NCBI GenBank assembly: GCA_947505245.1
Contig: CANNIZ010000006.1
Span: forward strand, 1-64,000
DNA: 64,000 bases
Reading direction: 5' to 3'
From: Pseudomonadota bacterium
GTDB lineage: Bacteria > Myxococcota_A > UBA796 > GCA-2862545
Shown in pieces: positions 36,236 through 45,262 of this stretch. Numbering within the stretch: position 1 is the stretch's first letter; each line of letters begins with the position of its first letter. The translations under genes and the position numbers were made by a program. The notes beneath the pieces are model-generated. The model did no database searches and was not told the DNA's origin. It saw only the letters and a program-made list of their open reading frames with translations.

Positions 36236-39200
36236 CACCGCACCTCCGACTGCACCCAGCCGGACCAATCGATCACGTCCTCGGGCAGCCGGGTCGCGTC
36301 CGATGCCAGGTTGCGCGGATCGACCTGCGCGACCAGATCGTACGGCAGCAGGTTCAGCGACAGGCGGCGACCGAACGCGTCGGTGACGGGCTTTCCATCC
36401 GCCTCCTGCTGGTCGAGCGCCTTGACCCAGAGGTCGCGCATGCGCTCGTTCGTGAGCAGCTCGCCCTCGGGGGCGCCCTTCTCCCAGTCGTGTTCGAGGT
36501 CCGAGACCCGGACGAGGGCGCGGTAGAAATTGATCGTCAGCTCGTCGACGTCGTGGTCGGCGTAGTGCTGGTAGGTACTCAGGGAGGCGTCTCCCGCCGC
36601 GTCCATCGGCAGGTTGGTGATGCGCAGGACTGCGGCCTTCGCGGCGTTCTCGCCGTGCACCGCGCCGAGCACGAGCGCGCGCGGATCGAAGCTGCCGAAC
36701 GCGGGGCGATCGGCCGTCTCGCGCACGGTGACGCGACCATAGGCGTCTGGCCCGGGCAGCGGCGCGAGCTCCGCGAGGGTACTGTCCACCCCAACGAGAC
36801 CGACGCCCGCGGCGATGGGCTTGCCGCCCGCCGTGGTGGTGACGGTGAGCTTCGCCTCGGCGCCGGGCTTGTAGACGTCCTGATCGGTGGACAGCGCGAC
36901 GTCGAGCTTCTCCTTCGGCTCCACCCACACGATCGATCGCGTGCCGTTAAACTCGGTGTACAGGAAACCGTCGCGATCGGACGGGATCTTGAACGTCACC
37001 TTGCGCGCGTCTTTGTCGACCTTCTCCTTCTGAAGGGCGACGCTCCCCTCGTTCAGCCACATGTACTCGGGAAGATCGCCCGAGAAGCCGGGGCCGCGGA
37101 TGAGCTCGAACGTGACGTCCTCACCCGGGTGGAGCAGCGTCTCTGACGCGCGGATTCGCAGCCACGGCACGGAGCCGACCCCGAGCACCAGCCGCCCCTG
37201 GGCCTCGGCGTCACCGACGGGCCCGCGAATCCGCAGATCGTAGCCGGTGGAGGTGGTGGCGACGGGCTTGCCCTGGCCCGAAAGGTCGGGCACCGAGAGC
37301 GAATACGTCGCCGTGCCGACCGCGTCTTCGTCGGCGTCTTCGTCGAGGCGCAGCCCGTTGAACGCCGCGCGAACACACGACAGCACGGAAGGCGACAGGC
37401 CGCCGCCGTACAACAGCCCACCTTCGTCCTCGCTGGCCGATGCGTCCACGCTCCCCTGCGACACGGCGACGTCGCGACCGCCCGCGTCCACGGACCAGTG
37501 CAACTCCAGGACCTCGCTTGCGTCGATGCCGACGTTCAACGGTATGCACCGGCGAGCGCGGGCCGCCGCTGCGTCGAACAGGTCGGACACCCCTGGATCC
37601 GAGCCGTACGCCGTGCTCGAGCTACCCGACAGCGACGGTCGCAGCGAGTCCGGTACGTTCCAGTTGAGCACGAACGTGCGCTCGTCCCCCGCGGGGAATC
37701 GAACGCCGCGCATCACGTCCATCACGCAGCGGTCCACCGGCGCCTCGCCGCCGAACACGCGCCGCACGGCGCCCGAGCCGTCGACCCGCACCGCGACCTC
37801 GGACGACGCGCCACCCGGGGCGAAGTCTCCGCAGCTCCCGATCTGCGCGACGACGCGGTCGATCGAGCGGCGCTCGTCCAGATCGGGATCCCGCCCGTCG
37901 AGCGCCTCCGACGCGCTGTTCAGGCTCGCATCTTCGGGCTCGACCGGGCGCGGGCGCCACGGCGGGGCCTCCGTCACCACCGTGACGGGGTCGCCCGGAT
38001 CGAGCTGAATCGCCAGGACGCCGTCCACGTCGGTCTTCCCGACCTGGCCTTCGGCGTTGGGGTCCCACCAGGGCGTGACGCGCATCTCCGTGTCGCGCAC
38101 CGGGGCGCCGTCCGGCGTGGTGACGCGGAGGTACGCGCGGTTGTTGAACCCGCCGACGAGCCCATCGCCCAGCTCAGTGACCGCCTCGGCGATGAGCGGA
38201 TGTTCGGACAACACGACGCTCGTGCCTCCGTGGAGCGTCTCACCGGCCGCCTCGGTGACGGCGACATCCACGCTGAGCGCGTTCTTCTCGATCAAATCGC
38301 GCGGAACCTCGCCGATCGTGACCGTGAACCGACCCCACGCGTCGGTCTTCGCGGCGAACGGCTCCTCCCAGTTCAGCGGCATCGGCCAGCGCCCCGTCGC
38401 GACCGAAACGTTGACCTCGACGGGCGCGTCGGCGACGGGCGCCCCCGACGCGTATTTCGCGGTGCCCTCGACCACGATCAGGTCGCCCTTCTTGTACCAG
38501 GTCGCCTTCGGCGTCGCCGTGACGGTGAACCGCGGCAGCCGGAACGGACGCACATCAAAAGATGCGGAATCGGACTCGGCGCCTGACAGGAACGTCGCGG
38601 TCCACACGCCCACCTCGGCGCGCGCGTCGAGCGGGAAGCTCGTGTCCGAGACCCCGTAGACGCCGCTCTTGTCCTTCTCGACGAGCATCTCGTCGCCCGA
38701 CGGCGACACGATCCGCCACCGCCCGGGCCTCGACTCGAGCGGCGTAAGATCCGTGCGCCGGAACATCACGCTGCGCAGCAGCACGTCTTGACCGGGCTTG
38801 TACAGCGGTCGGTCGGACATCGTGTGAATGACGGCCGGCGCATAAAACGCCAGCGGCGAGTCGATGTCGATCGTCTCGAACCCGCTCACGACGTGGGCGC
38901 GAAGCGTGTAGTCGCCGTCGGGGAGCGCGGGGATCTTTGTGCGAAAGCCGACGCCGGAGCCTTGATCCAGGATCTCGGGCACCTCGATCGCGACGGCGTT
39001 CCCGTCCGGATCGAGCAGCGACAACGTGATCTCTCGCCCCCGCCACATCGGTGTCGTCGCTGCCCACGCTCCCGAGCCTTCGCCTTCGAGGTAGCGAATG
39101 GCCGGGTTCACCCAGACCCACCCCTGGTCCGCGCCGCGCACGAGGTTGGAGGCGCTGACGTCGGCGGTCAGGCGGAGGTCCCCGACGGGGCAGTCATCGA

Positions 39201-39333
39201 GCCACACGCCGTACCGGAGCCCTGTCGAGAAACACGGAACGCCAACACACATCCCGATGCAGCCGAGGCAGGCGAGCCCCGCGACGCCCAGCGGACCGAG
39301 GATCAAAGCCAGGCGTTTGCGTGTCGCGTCCAT
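36235..39333 (-). CDS. Alpha-2-macroglobulin N-terminal half (MG domains)
   Basis: A 1032-residue protein starting at ATG 39333, six bases after GGAGG. One membrane helix (about 9-35) precedes a series of macroglobulin (MG) beta-sandwiches; MG2-type HTMSDRPLYKPGQDVLLRSV is at about 180-200 and KLDVALSTDQDVYKPGAEAK near the end. Between them, residues about 495-550 and 590-675 each carry paired cysteines and a VRVDGSGAVRRVF-type strand pair like a TonB/AgmX-type C-terminal domain, an unusual insertion near the bait-region position. The A2M and thioester-like domains are missing and are supplied by the next two genes. Confidence 0.82.
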   Translation of the reverse strand: MDATRKRLALILGPLGVAGLACLGCIGMCVGVPCFSTGLRYGVWLDDCPVGDLRLTADVSASNLVRGADQGWVWVNPAIRYLEGEGSGAWAATTPMWRGREITLSLLDPDGNAVAIEVPEILDQGSGVGFRTKIPALPDGDYTLRAHVVSGFETIDIDSPLAFYAPAVIHTMSDRPLYKPGQDVLLRSVMFRRTDLTPLESRPGRWRIVSPSGDEMLVEKDKSGVYGVSDTSFPLDARAEVGVWTATFLSGAESDSASFDVRPFRLPRFTVTATPKATWYKKGDLIVVEGTAKYASGAPVADAPVEVNVSVATGRWPMPLNWEEPFAAKTDAWGRFTVTIGEVPRDLIEKNALSVDVAVTEAAGETLHGGTSVVLSEHPLIAEAVTELGDGLVGGFNNRAYLRVTTPDGAPVRDTEMRVTPWWDPNAEGQVGKTDVDGVLAIQLDPGDPVTVVTEAPPWRPRPVEPEDASLNSASEALDGRDPDLDERRSIDRVVAQIGSCGDFAPGGASSEVAVRVDGSGAVRRVFGGEAPVDRCVMDVMRGVRFPAGDERTFVLNWNVPDSLRPSLSGSSSTAYGSDPGVSDLFDAAAARARRCIPLNVGIDASEVLELHWSVDAGGRDVAVSQGSVDASASEDEGGLLYGGGLSPSVLSCVRAAFNGLRLDEDADEDAVGTATYSLSVPDLSGQGKPVATTSTGYDLRIRGPVGDAEAQGRLVLGVGSVPWLRIRASETLLHPGEDVTFELIRGPGFSGDLPEYMWLNEGSVALQKEKVDKDARKVTFKIPSDRDGFLYTEFNGTRSIVWVEPKEKLDVALSTDQDVYKPGAEAKLTVTTTAGGKPIAAGVGLVGVDSTLAELAPLPGPDAYGRVTVRETADRPAFGSFDPRALVLGAVHGENAAKAAVLRITNLPMDAAGDASLSTYQHYADHDVDELTINFYRALVRVSDLEHDWEKGAPEGELLTNERMRDLWVKALDQQEADGKPVTDAFGRRLSLNLLPYDLVAQVDPRNLASDATRLPEDVIDWSGWVQSEVR

Positions 39334-39409
39334 TTGGACCTCCGAGGGGCGCATCTTACGACGCCTCGAAGCCGGATGGGTTCCTTACGCCAATGTCACG
39401 CGACGTCAC

Positions 39410-39769
39410 TCACTGGGGAGCGGGTGCGGCGGGCGCCGCTGGCGGGTCCGCGGGAGCCGTCGCAGGCGCTTCGACCGGGGTGGGCTCAGGCTCGATCACC
39501 GGCTGAAACAGAGCGCTGGCGGTAGACAGGTCCTGCACGCACGAGCGCTCGGCGTACCCGGCCACCAGCCCGGCGGGATCGACCGACACGACCACGTTGC
39601 CGACGGCGACGGAGCGGAAGTGCTCCTCACAAGCCGGCGGCGTGCAGCGCGCGAACCACTCCGGGCCCTTGGCCTCCATCTGCGCGGCGCAACGCGTCGA
39701 ATACACAGCCCCGACCCCGGCGATTTGAACGACATCGTCCGCACACGCGAGCAACCACAACAGGAACAT
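39410..39769 (-). CDS. Small lipoprotein
   Basis: A 119-residue lipoprotein with a very short signal (MFLLWLLAC, Cys9). A compact domain with four further cysteines is followed by a Pro/Ala/Glu tail (residues about 93-119) of the kind that spans the periplasm or peptidoglycan. No family is recognised. It lies 76 bp upstream of the macroglobulin operon on the same strand and may be co-transcribed. Confidence 0.7.
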   Translation of the reverse strand: MFLLWLLACADDVVQIAGVGAVYSTRCAAQMEAKGPEWFARCTPPACEEHFRSVAVGNVVVSVDPAGLVAGYAERSCVQDLSTASALFQPVIEPEPTPVEAPATAPADPPAAPAAPAPQ

Positions 39770-39814
39770 CCATCCTCCGGCCGCTACGGGTATTCCAAGG
39801 CGCTCCGCGCGGCA

Positions 39815-41353
39815 TCACAATCCGAAGAACGACCGCACGCGCTTGAGGAGTTCGCGCGCTTCGGCGTCTTCCATGCCGGGCGCGATCGATTGGCGCTTGG
39901 CGACGAGGCCGAGCCGAACGCGTCGCTCGGCGAGCACGGTAGCCACTTCCTGCGCGATCTCCGGCCGCTGCTTGATGACCTGCTCGAACGTGCCGCGGTC
40001 GAGCCGATAACAATCGCACGCGGTGACCGCGACGACGCTCGCCGTGCGCGACTCGCCGGTCATCAGGCCCATCTCGCCGAAGAATCCGGGGCCCTCGATC
40101 GTGGTGACGAGGCGCTCCGAGCCGCCCTCCGACTGGACGCGAATCTCGGCCTTGCCCGACGCCAGCACGTACAACCAATGCGCGACGGCGCCCTGCCGCG
40201 TCATCACCTCGCCAGGCGCAAACCAGGCGGGGACCAGGCACTCGGCGATCGACTGGCGTTCGTCGGGCGTCATCGGGCGGAAAAGTTCGACGCTGTCCAT
40301 CGCTTGCCGAGCCTTCGCCACGCGCGATTCGCGGCGCGCGTCCTGGGAGTCGGCGATCACCTGCGTTCGATACATCGGGATCGCGAACGGGATCTCGGCG
40401 CGCGTCATTGCGGCGTACAGCCGCTCCCGCACGCGCGAGCTCGTCGGATCGTCCTTGGCGAGATCCACGAGCCAGTAGCGGATCGAGTAGATCACGTAGC
40501 TCTCGTGTCCGTCGCGCGCGAAGTCCATGCAGATGCAGTCGAGCGGCGGATCGGTGGCGATGTTCGGGATGGCCTGGTTGCGCAGCGCCTCCTCGACGAC
40601 GCCGATCACCCGCGTAGGAGCGAAGCGAAAGTCGACCTGGAAGCTCACCCACATCCGGTGCGGTCCCTGCTTGCCGTCGCGTTTCCCCAACACCAGGATG
40701 TTGCTCTGCAAGAGCGTCGCGTTCGGCACGACGAGCGTGTCCCCGTCGCGCGTCTCGAGCAGCGTGTGCCGCCAGCGCACCACCTTCACCTTCCCCTGCT
40801 TTCCGTTGTCGAGCTGCACCCACTGGTTCGGCTCGATCGAGCCGTCAAACTGCAGAGCGAGCCCACCGATCACGTTGCCAACGGTGTTCTGGAGGCCGAG
40901 CGTCAACACGGCGGCGGCGACGGTGGACACAGCGACGAACGAGGTGAGGTCGACCCCGTGCATCGACAACACGGTGCCGGTGGCGATGCAGTAGGCGATG
41001 CCGACCAGCACGTCGACGATCAGCGTGGGGAGCTCGATCGCGACCGCGACGAACGCGAGATCGATCACGACGATCGCGGTGAGGTGCACCAGCGCGAGCC
41101 CGAGCACAATGTCCGTGAGGATCCCGAGCCACTGGGTGCCGCCCGCAGGGCCGAACCGCGCGGCCACGACCTGCAATACGATGCCGAGCGCGTACACGAG
41201 GTACAAGATGACGGCGCGCCGGAGCTCCCGGCGCCGATGGCGCGCGAACACGTTCACCAGCAACGCGACGAGCAGGACGGCCGCGGTCACGCCGACGAAA
41301 TCACGGGCACCGCTCACGGCCGAGGCCGCGTCCATGAACATGGCCCAGGTCAT
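39815..41353 (-). CDS. MscS-type mechanosensitive channel with cNMP-binding domain
   Basis: A 512-residue protein starting at ATG 41353, overlapping the thioredoxin stop. Five or so hydrophobic helices lead to the pore-lining and beta-domain region with the MscS signature (GLALQFDGSIEPNQWVQLDN then GKVKVVRWRHTLLETRDGDT). After a cytoplasmic alpha-beta vestibule comes a cyclic-nucleotide-binding domain (residues about 370-490) with FAPGEVMTRQG, FFGEMGLMTGESRTASV. The Glu and Arg of the phosphate-binding cassette are kept. Fused channels of this kind may be gated or modulated by cAMP or cGMP. It shares an operon with TlpA. Confidence 0.9.
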   Translation of the reverse strand: MTWAMFMDAASAVSGARDFVGVTAAVLLVALLVNVFARHRRRELRRAVILYLVYALGIVLQVVAARFGPAGGTQWLGILTDIVLGLALVHLTAIVVIDLAFVAVAIELPTLIVDVLVGIAYCIATGTVLSMHGVDLTSFVAVSTVAAAVLTLGLQNTVGNVIGGLALQFDGSIEPNQWVQLDNGKQGKVKVVRWRHTLLETRDGDTLVVPNATLLQSNILVLGKRDGKQGPHRMWVSFQVDFRFAPTRVIGVVEEALRNQAIPNIATDPPLDCICMDFARDGHESYVIYSIRYWLVDLAKDDPTSSRVRERLYAAMTRAEIPFAIPMYRTQVIADSQDARRESRVAKARQAMDSVELFRPMTPDERQSIAECLVPAWFAPGEVMTRQGAVAHWLYVLASGKAEIRVQSEGGSERLVTTIEGPGFFGEMGLMTGESRTASVVAVTACDCYRLDRGTFEQVIKQRPEIAQEVATVLAERRVRLGLVAKRQSIAPGMEDAEARELLKRVRSFFGL

Positions 41354-41868
41354 TTGCGGGCCAACTCGACCGCCGCTTCCAGGACCTCCTTGGTGGTGGA
41401 GCCCTGGATGACCCTGACGATCTGCCGATCCTTGTCGAGCACGAATGTGACCGGGATACCGCTGACGCCGTACGCTCCGGCCGCGACGTGCTGATCGTCG
41501 AGGTAGATGGGGTACGTCACGCCGTACTTGCCCGCCATGACCGCGAGCCGCTTGACGCTCATCGCGTCGTCGGTGGAGATGCCGGCCACGACCACGTCGC
41601 GGTGGGCTTCGGAGAACGCCGAAAGCTCCGGAATTTCGGCCCGACACGGACCGCACCAGGTCGCCCAGAAATTCAGGACGACGACGTCGCCTTTGAGATC
41701 CGCGAGTTGAGCGGGCTGCCCGGCCATGTCCGACACGACAAAGTCAGGCGCCGGCCCGCTGCGCGGCGACGACGGATTGAGCGCGCCCCACACGACCAGC
41801 ACGCCCACCACGATGACGAGGGCTATGCCCCAGTCCTGCACCATGCCGAGGATCAGCTTGCGGTCCAT
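41350..41868 (-). CDS. TlpA-like membrane-anchored thioredoxin
   Basis: A 172-residue protein with an N-terminal membrane anchor (about 12-30) and a periplasmic thioredoxin fold. It has NFWATWCGPCRAEIPEL (WCGPC active site), and GVSGIPVTFVLDKDRQIV with the cis-Pro. Proteins of this group reduce disulfides in cytochrome maturation or rescue secreted cysteines. ATG 41868 was chosen over an upstream Met because it gives a normal anchor. It diverges from guanine deaminase and overlaps the MscS gene by four bases. Confidence 0.9.
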   Translation of the reverse strand: MDRKLILGMVQDWGIALVIVVGVLVVWGALNPSSPRSGPAPDFVVSDMAGQPAQLADLKGDVVVLNFWATWCGPCRAEIPELSAFSEAHRDVVVAGISTDDAMSVKRLAVMAGKYGVTYPIYLDDQHVAAGAYGVSGIPVTFVLDKDRQIVRVIQGSTTKEVLEAAVELARK

Positions 41869-41899
41869 CCAGCCGTGATAACACGGCGGCGGAGGTCCG

Positions 41900-43117
41900 A
41901 TGACCGTCCTTCGCGCCCGTGTGCTGACTCCCGAGAGCCCCACCGTCGTTCACTGGTTCGAAGACGCCATCGTCGTCGTCGAACACGGTCGGATCACCCA
42001 CGTCGGGCCGTTCGACGGGCGACCGATCGACGAGGACCTGCGTCCCGGCGTGCTCACGCCCGGGTTCGTCGATTCGCACGTCCACTACCCACAGACGCGC
42101 ATCGTCGGCGCGGCGTCCGGCCCGCTGCTCGACTGGCTCGCAAAATCCACGTTCCCAGAGGAGGCCCGTTTCGCCGACCTCGCCCACGCTGAGCAGGTCG
42201 CGCGCGTGTTCGCGGCCAAGCTCGCAGCGTCCGGCACGACGCTCGCGTTCGCCTACGGGCCCGTGTTCGCCGGCGCAACCGACGCCCTGCTCACCGAATT
42301 CGCGCGCACCGGCCAGCGCGCGATCGTGGGCCCGGTGCTGATGGACACGAACTGCCCGCCCGACCTCGTCGTGCCAGGGACCGTCGCGCTCGAGGCGCTC
42401 GACGAGCTCGCCGCCAAGTGGCACGGGCACGAAGACCGGCTGTTCGTGGCGGCGATCCCGCGGTTCGCGCTGTCGTGCACGCCCGCGATCATGCGGGGCG
42501 CGGCCGATCTCGCGCGCCGCCGCGACCTGTGGGTCTCCACCCACCTGTCCGAGAACCTCGCCGAGTGCGCGGCGACAACCGCGATGTTCGGCACCGATGA
42601 CTACCTGCGCGTCTACGAAGACGCCGGTCTGCTCGAATCGAAGAGCCTGTTCGCCCACTGCCTGCACCTCTCGGACTCGGAGTGGGAGCGGTTCGCCACC
42701 GCCGACGCGGTCGTCGCCCACTGCCCCGACAGCAACGCGTTCCTCGGCAGCGGCAACCTGCCGCTCGCGACCGTGCTCGAGCGCGGCATCCCGCTCACGG
42801 TCGGCACCGACGTGGCCGCCGGTCGCAGCTTCCGCGTCGCGCGCACGCTCTCCCACGCGTACGACAACGCCCTGGCGACGGGTCGGCCGACGATGACGAC
42901 CGAGCTCTTGTGGTGGGGAACGTGCGGCGGCGCGCGCGCGCTGGGCTTCGAGAGCGTCGGAATGCTCGCTCCCGGCTACGAAGCGGACATGGTGCTGTGG
43001 GAAGTGCCGCCGTGGGCCGAGACCGCCGAGGCCGTCCTCGGCGCCCTCCTGTTCGACGGCGATCTCCCCTCACCTCGCGCCACATGGGTGCGGGGTCACC
43101 GGGTGTTTTCGAGGTAG
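41900..43117 (+). CDS. guaD: Guanine deaminase
   Basis: A 405-residue amidohydrolase that converts guanine to xanthine and ammonia in purine salvage and catabolism. The zinc motif PGFVDSHVHYPQ, followed by GPLLDWL, then THLSEN and HCPDSNAFLGSG with GTDVAAGRSF, are specific for guanine deaminase. Length is normal for the bacterial enzyme (about 430 residues). The ATG at 41900 follows GGAGGT. It is a single gene, 20 bp before the DUF1257 gene on the same strand, so a shared transcript is possible. Confidence 0.93.
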   Translation: MTVLRARVLTPESPTVVHWFEDAIVVVEHGRITHVGPFDGRPIDEDLRPGVLTPGFVDSHVHYPQTRIVGAASGPLLDWLAKSTFPEEARFADLAHAEQVARVFAAKLAASGTTLAFAYGPVFAGATDALLTEFARTGQRAIVGPVLMDTNCPPDLVVPGTVALEALDELAAKWHGHEDRLFVAAIPRFALSCTPAIMRGAADLARRRDLWVSTHLSENLAECAATTAMFGTDDYLRVYEDAGLLESKSLFAHCLHLSDSEWERFATADAVVAHCPDSNAFLGSGNLPLATVLERGIPLTVGTDVAAGRSFRVARTLSHAYDNALATGRPTMTTELLWWGTCGGARALGFESVGMLAPGYEADMVLWEVPPWAETAEAVLGALLFDGDLPSPRATWVRGHRVFSR

Positions 43118-43136
43118 ACTCGGCGCGGAGGTCTCC

Positions 43137-43517
43137 GTGTCCTGCTTCGTACACGTAGCGACCAGGCTCGTCGACATCGACACGATCAAGCACGCCGCCG
43201 AGTTGCTCGGGTACACCGTCCAGCAGGGTGAGCGGGTGAGCGTCGCGGGTTGGAACGATCAGACCACCGAAGCCGACCTCGCGATCGCGCTCGGCAACGG
43301 GTACGACGTCGGAGTCGTTCGCGGAAACGACGCCTGCACGCTGGTGGCCGACTGGTTGATGGCGCACCAGGACGCGACCACGTTCACGAACACGCTCGCC
43401 CAGGCGTACGGCCAGGTGCGGGTCCGCGAGCAGGCGAAGCGCCAGGGCTACGTGATCGCCAAAGAAGAGCGCCAGGCGGACGGCTCGGTCCGCATGTTGT
43501 TGCGGAGGTTCGCGTAA
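43137..43517 (+). CDS. DUF1257 (Ycf35-like) protein
   Basis: A 126-residue protein from GTG 43137, preceded by GGAGG. It fits the DUF1257/Ycf35 pattern: FVHVATRLVDIDTIKHAAEL, then GWNDQTTEADLAIALGNGYD, then LVADWLMAH. Ycf35 proteins are found in cyanobacteria and plastids, and also in some myxobacteria; function unknown. It forms a tight three-gene unit with DUF2997 and Ycf46, a neighbourhood conserved across distant phyla as far as I know. Confidence 0.82.
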   Translation: MSCFVHVATRLVDIDTIKHAAELLGYTVQQGERVSVAGWNDQTTEADLAIALGNGYDVGVVRGNDACTLVADWLMAHQDATTFTNTLAQAYGQVRVREQAKRQGYVIAKEERQADGSVRMLLRRFA

Positions 43518-43715
43518 ATGGCAAAAGCGGTCGAGATCGAGGTCGTGATCGGGCCGGATGGCAGCGTGTCGCTCGACGTCGGTGGGGCGGAGGGCAAACA
43601 CTGCCTGGACCTCACGAAGCCTTTCGAAGACGCGCTCGGCGTCGTGAACAAGCGCGACCTCAAGGCGTCGTACTACCAGACGCAGTCCTCCACGCAGTCG
43701 GTGAAGAAGGGATGA
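43518..43715 (+). CDS. DUF2997 small protein
   Basis: A 65-residue protein. The N-terminal half has the DUF2997 pattern: an alternating strand (AVEIEVVIGPDGSVSLDVGG), then GKHCLDLTKPFEDALG, then a short helix and a polar tail. It starts on the base after the DUF1257 stop, and its stop overlaps the Ycf46 start (ATGA). A small partner or substrate of the Ycf46 ATPase is a reasonable inference; nothing biochemical can be read from the sequence. Confidence 0.75.
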   Translation: MAKAVEIEVVIGPDGSVSLDVGGAEGKHCLDLTKPFEDALGVVNKRDLKASYYQTQSSTQSVKKG

Positions 43716-45262
43716 TCGACGAACTGCTCACCTACATTCGCGCGCGGTACACGCTGATCTGGCTGCTCACCGCCGAGGAAGAGCGCGTCGTGAAGGACCT
43801 GACCGCTCTCGCCCGCGACCACAAGAAGAAGCTCGTGTTGTGGTCGCACCCGCAGGGCTTTCACGGACCCGGACTCGGCAACACCAGCGCAGGCGGCGCC
43901 AAGAACGACCCGGTCGGCGCGCTCGAAGCCATACCTTCGTTGCCTGACAACACGATCATCGCGCTGCTCGACTTCCACCCGTTCCTCGAGGACGCCGGCG
44001 TGGTGCGGCGCGCGCGCGAGCTCGCCACGGCGCTCGAGTCGAGCCACCGCACCGTCGTGTTCGTGTCTCCCGTGCTGGTACTGCCCGTCGAATTGCAGAA
44101 GGACATCGTCGTCGTCGACGTCGCCCTGCCCTCCCCCGCGCTGCTGCGCGCTGCGTTCGAGGCCCTGGCCGCGTCGCTGCCGGCCGGCGCGCGCACGACG
44201 CTCTCCGCGCGCGACGTCGAGACGCTGATCCGCACCGCCCAGGGCCTGACCACCAAGGAGTTCGCCAACGCGCTCGCGAAGGCCGTGGTCACCTCAGGTC
44301 GCATCGACCGCGACGCGATCGACGTCGTGAACGCCGAGAAGCGCCAGATCGTGCGCAAGTCCGGGGTGCTCGAGTACACGGCCGCCGCGGACGGGATGGA
44401 CGCGGTGGGCGGGCTCGAGTCGTTGAAAGCGTGGCTCGCGTCGCGCGGAAAGGCGTTCTCCGACGATGCCCGTCGCTTCGGCCTGCCGTTCCCCCGCGGC
44501 GCGCTGATCGTCGGCGTGCAGGGGTGCGGAAAGAGCCTGTCCGCGAAGGCCGTCGCCGCGCAATGGCGCCTGCCGCTCGTGAAGCTCGACGCCGGGCGCC
44601 TGTTCGCCGGTCTCGTCGGCGCGTCCGAGCAGAAGATGCGCGACGCGCTCAAGCTCGCTGAGGCCGTGGCGCCCTGCGTGTTGTGGATCGACGAGATCGA
44701 GAAGGGCTTCTCCGGGCTCGGCTCGAGCAACGTGAGCGACGGTGGAACCACCGCTCGGGTGATTGGCACGTTCCTGACGTGGATGCAGGAGAAGAGCGCG
44801 CCCGTGTTCGTGATCGCGACGAGCAACGACATCGCCGCGATGCCGCCAGAGCTGCTCCGCAAGGGCCGTTTCGACGAGATCTTCTTCGTCGACCTGCCCA
44901 ACGAGTCCGAACGGCGGACGATCTTCACCATCCACCTCAAGCGTCGAAACCGGGACGCCGCACAATTCGACGTGCGCGCGCTCGTGAAGGCGGCGCGCGG
45001 GTTCTCGGGGGCGGAGATCGAGCAGGCCGTGATCGACGGGATGTTCCTCGCCTACGAAGCCGAGCGCGAGCTCACCACCGAAGACCTCGTCAAAGCGTGC
45101 GCGGACACGGTGCCGCTCTCGGTGTTGATGGACGAGAAGATCGCGGCGCTGCGGGCGTGGGCGAAGGACCGCACGCGGCCCGCCACCGGCGCGAAGGCGC
45201 GCACCGATCAGGAGCTCGCGGCGCTCGCCGAGCGGATCGTAAAGGTGGCGCTCGAGGAATAG
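43712..45262 (+). CDS. Ycf46-family AAA+ ATPase
   Basis: A 516-residue AAA+ protein. The N-terminal 230 residues form the family-specific domain ([43 protein letters not shown]). The ATPase domain has Walker A GVQGCGKS (268-275), Walker [15 protein letters not shown], and a second region [31 protein letters not shown] with sensor and arginine-finger residues. All key residues are intact. Ycf46 is linked in cyanobacteria to photosynthetic carbon use, but its molecular role is unknown. Its last 55 bp overlap the convergent RAYT gene. Confidence 0.92.
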   Translation: MIDELLTYIRARYTLIWLLTAEEERVVKDLTALARDHKKKLVLWSHPQGFHGPGLGNTSAGGAKNDPVGALEAIPSLPDNTIIALLDFHPFLEDAGVVRRARELATALESSHRTVVFVSPVLVLPVELQKDIVVVDVALPSPALLRAAFEALAASLPAGARTTLSARDVETLIRTAQGLTTKEFANALAKAVVTSGRIDRDAIDVVNAEKRQIVRKSGVLEYTAAADGMDAVGGLESLKAWLASRGKAFSDDARRFGLPFPRGALIVGVQGCGKSLSAKAVAAQWRLPLVKLDAGRLFAGLVGASEQKMRDALKLAEAVAPCVLWIDEIEKGFSGLGSSNVSDGGTTARVIGTFLTWMQEKSAPVFVIATSNDIAAMPPELLRKGRFDEIFFVDLPNESERRTIFTIHLKRRNRDAAQFDVRALVKAARGFSGAEIEQAVIDGMFLAYEAERELTTEDLVKACADTVPLSVLMDEKIAALRAWAKDRTRPATGAKARTDQELAALAERIVKVALEE

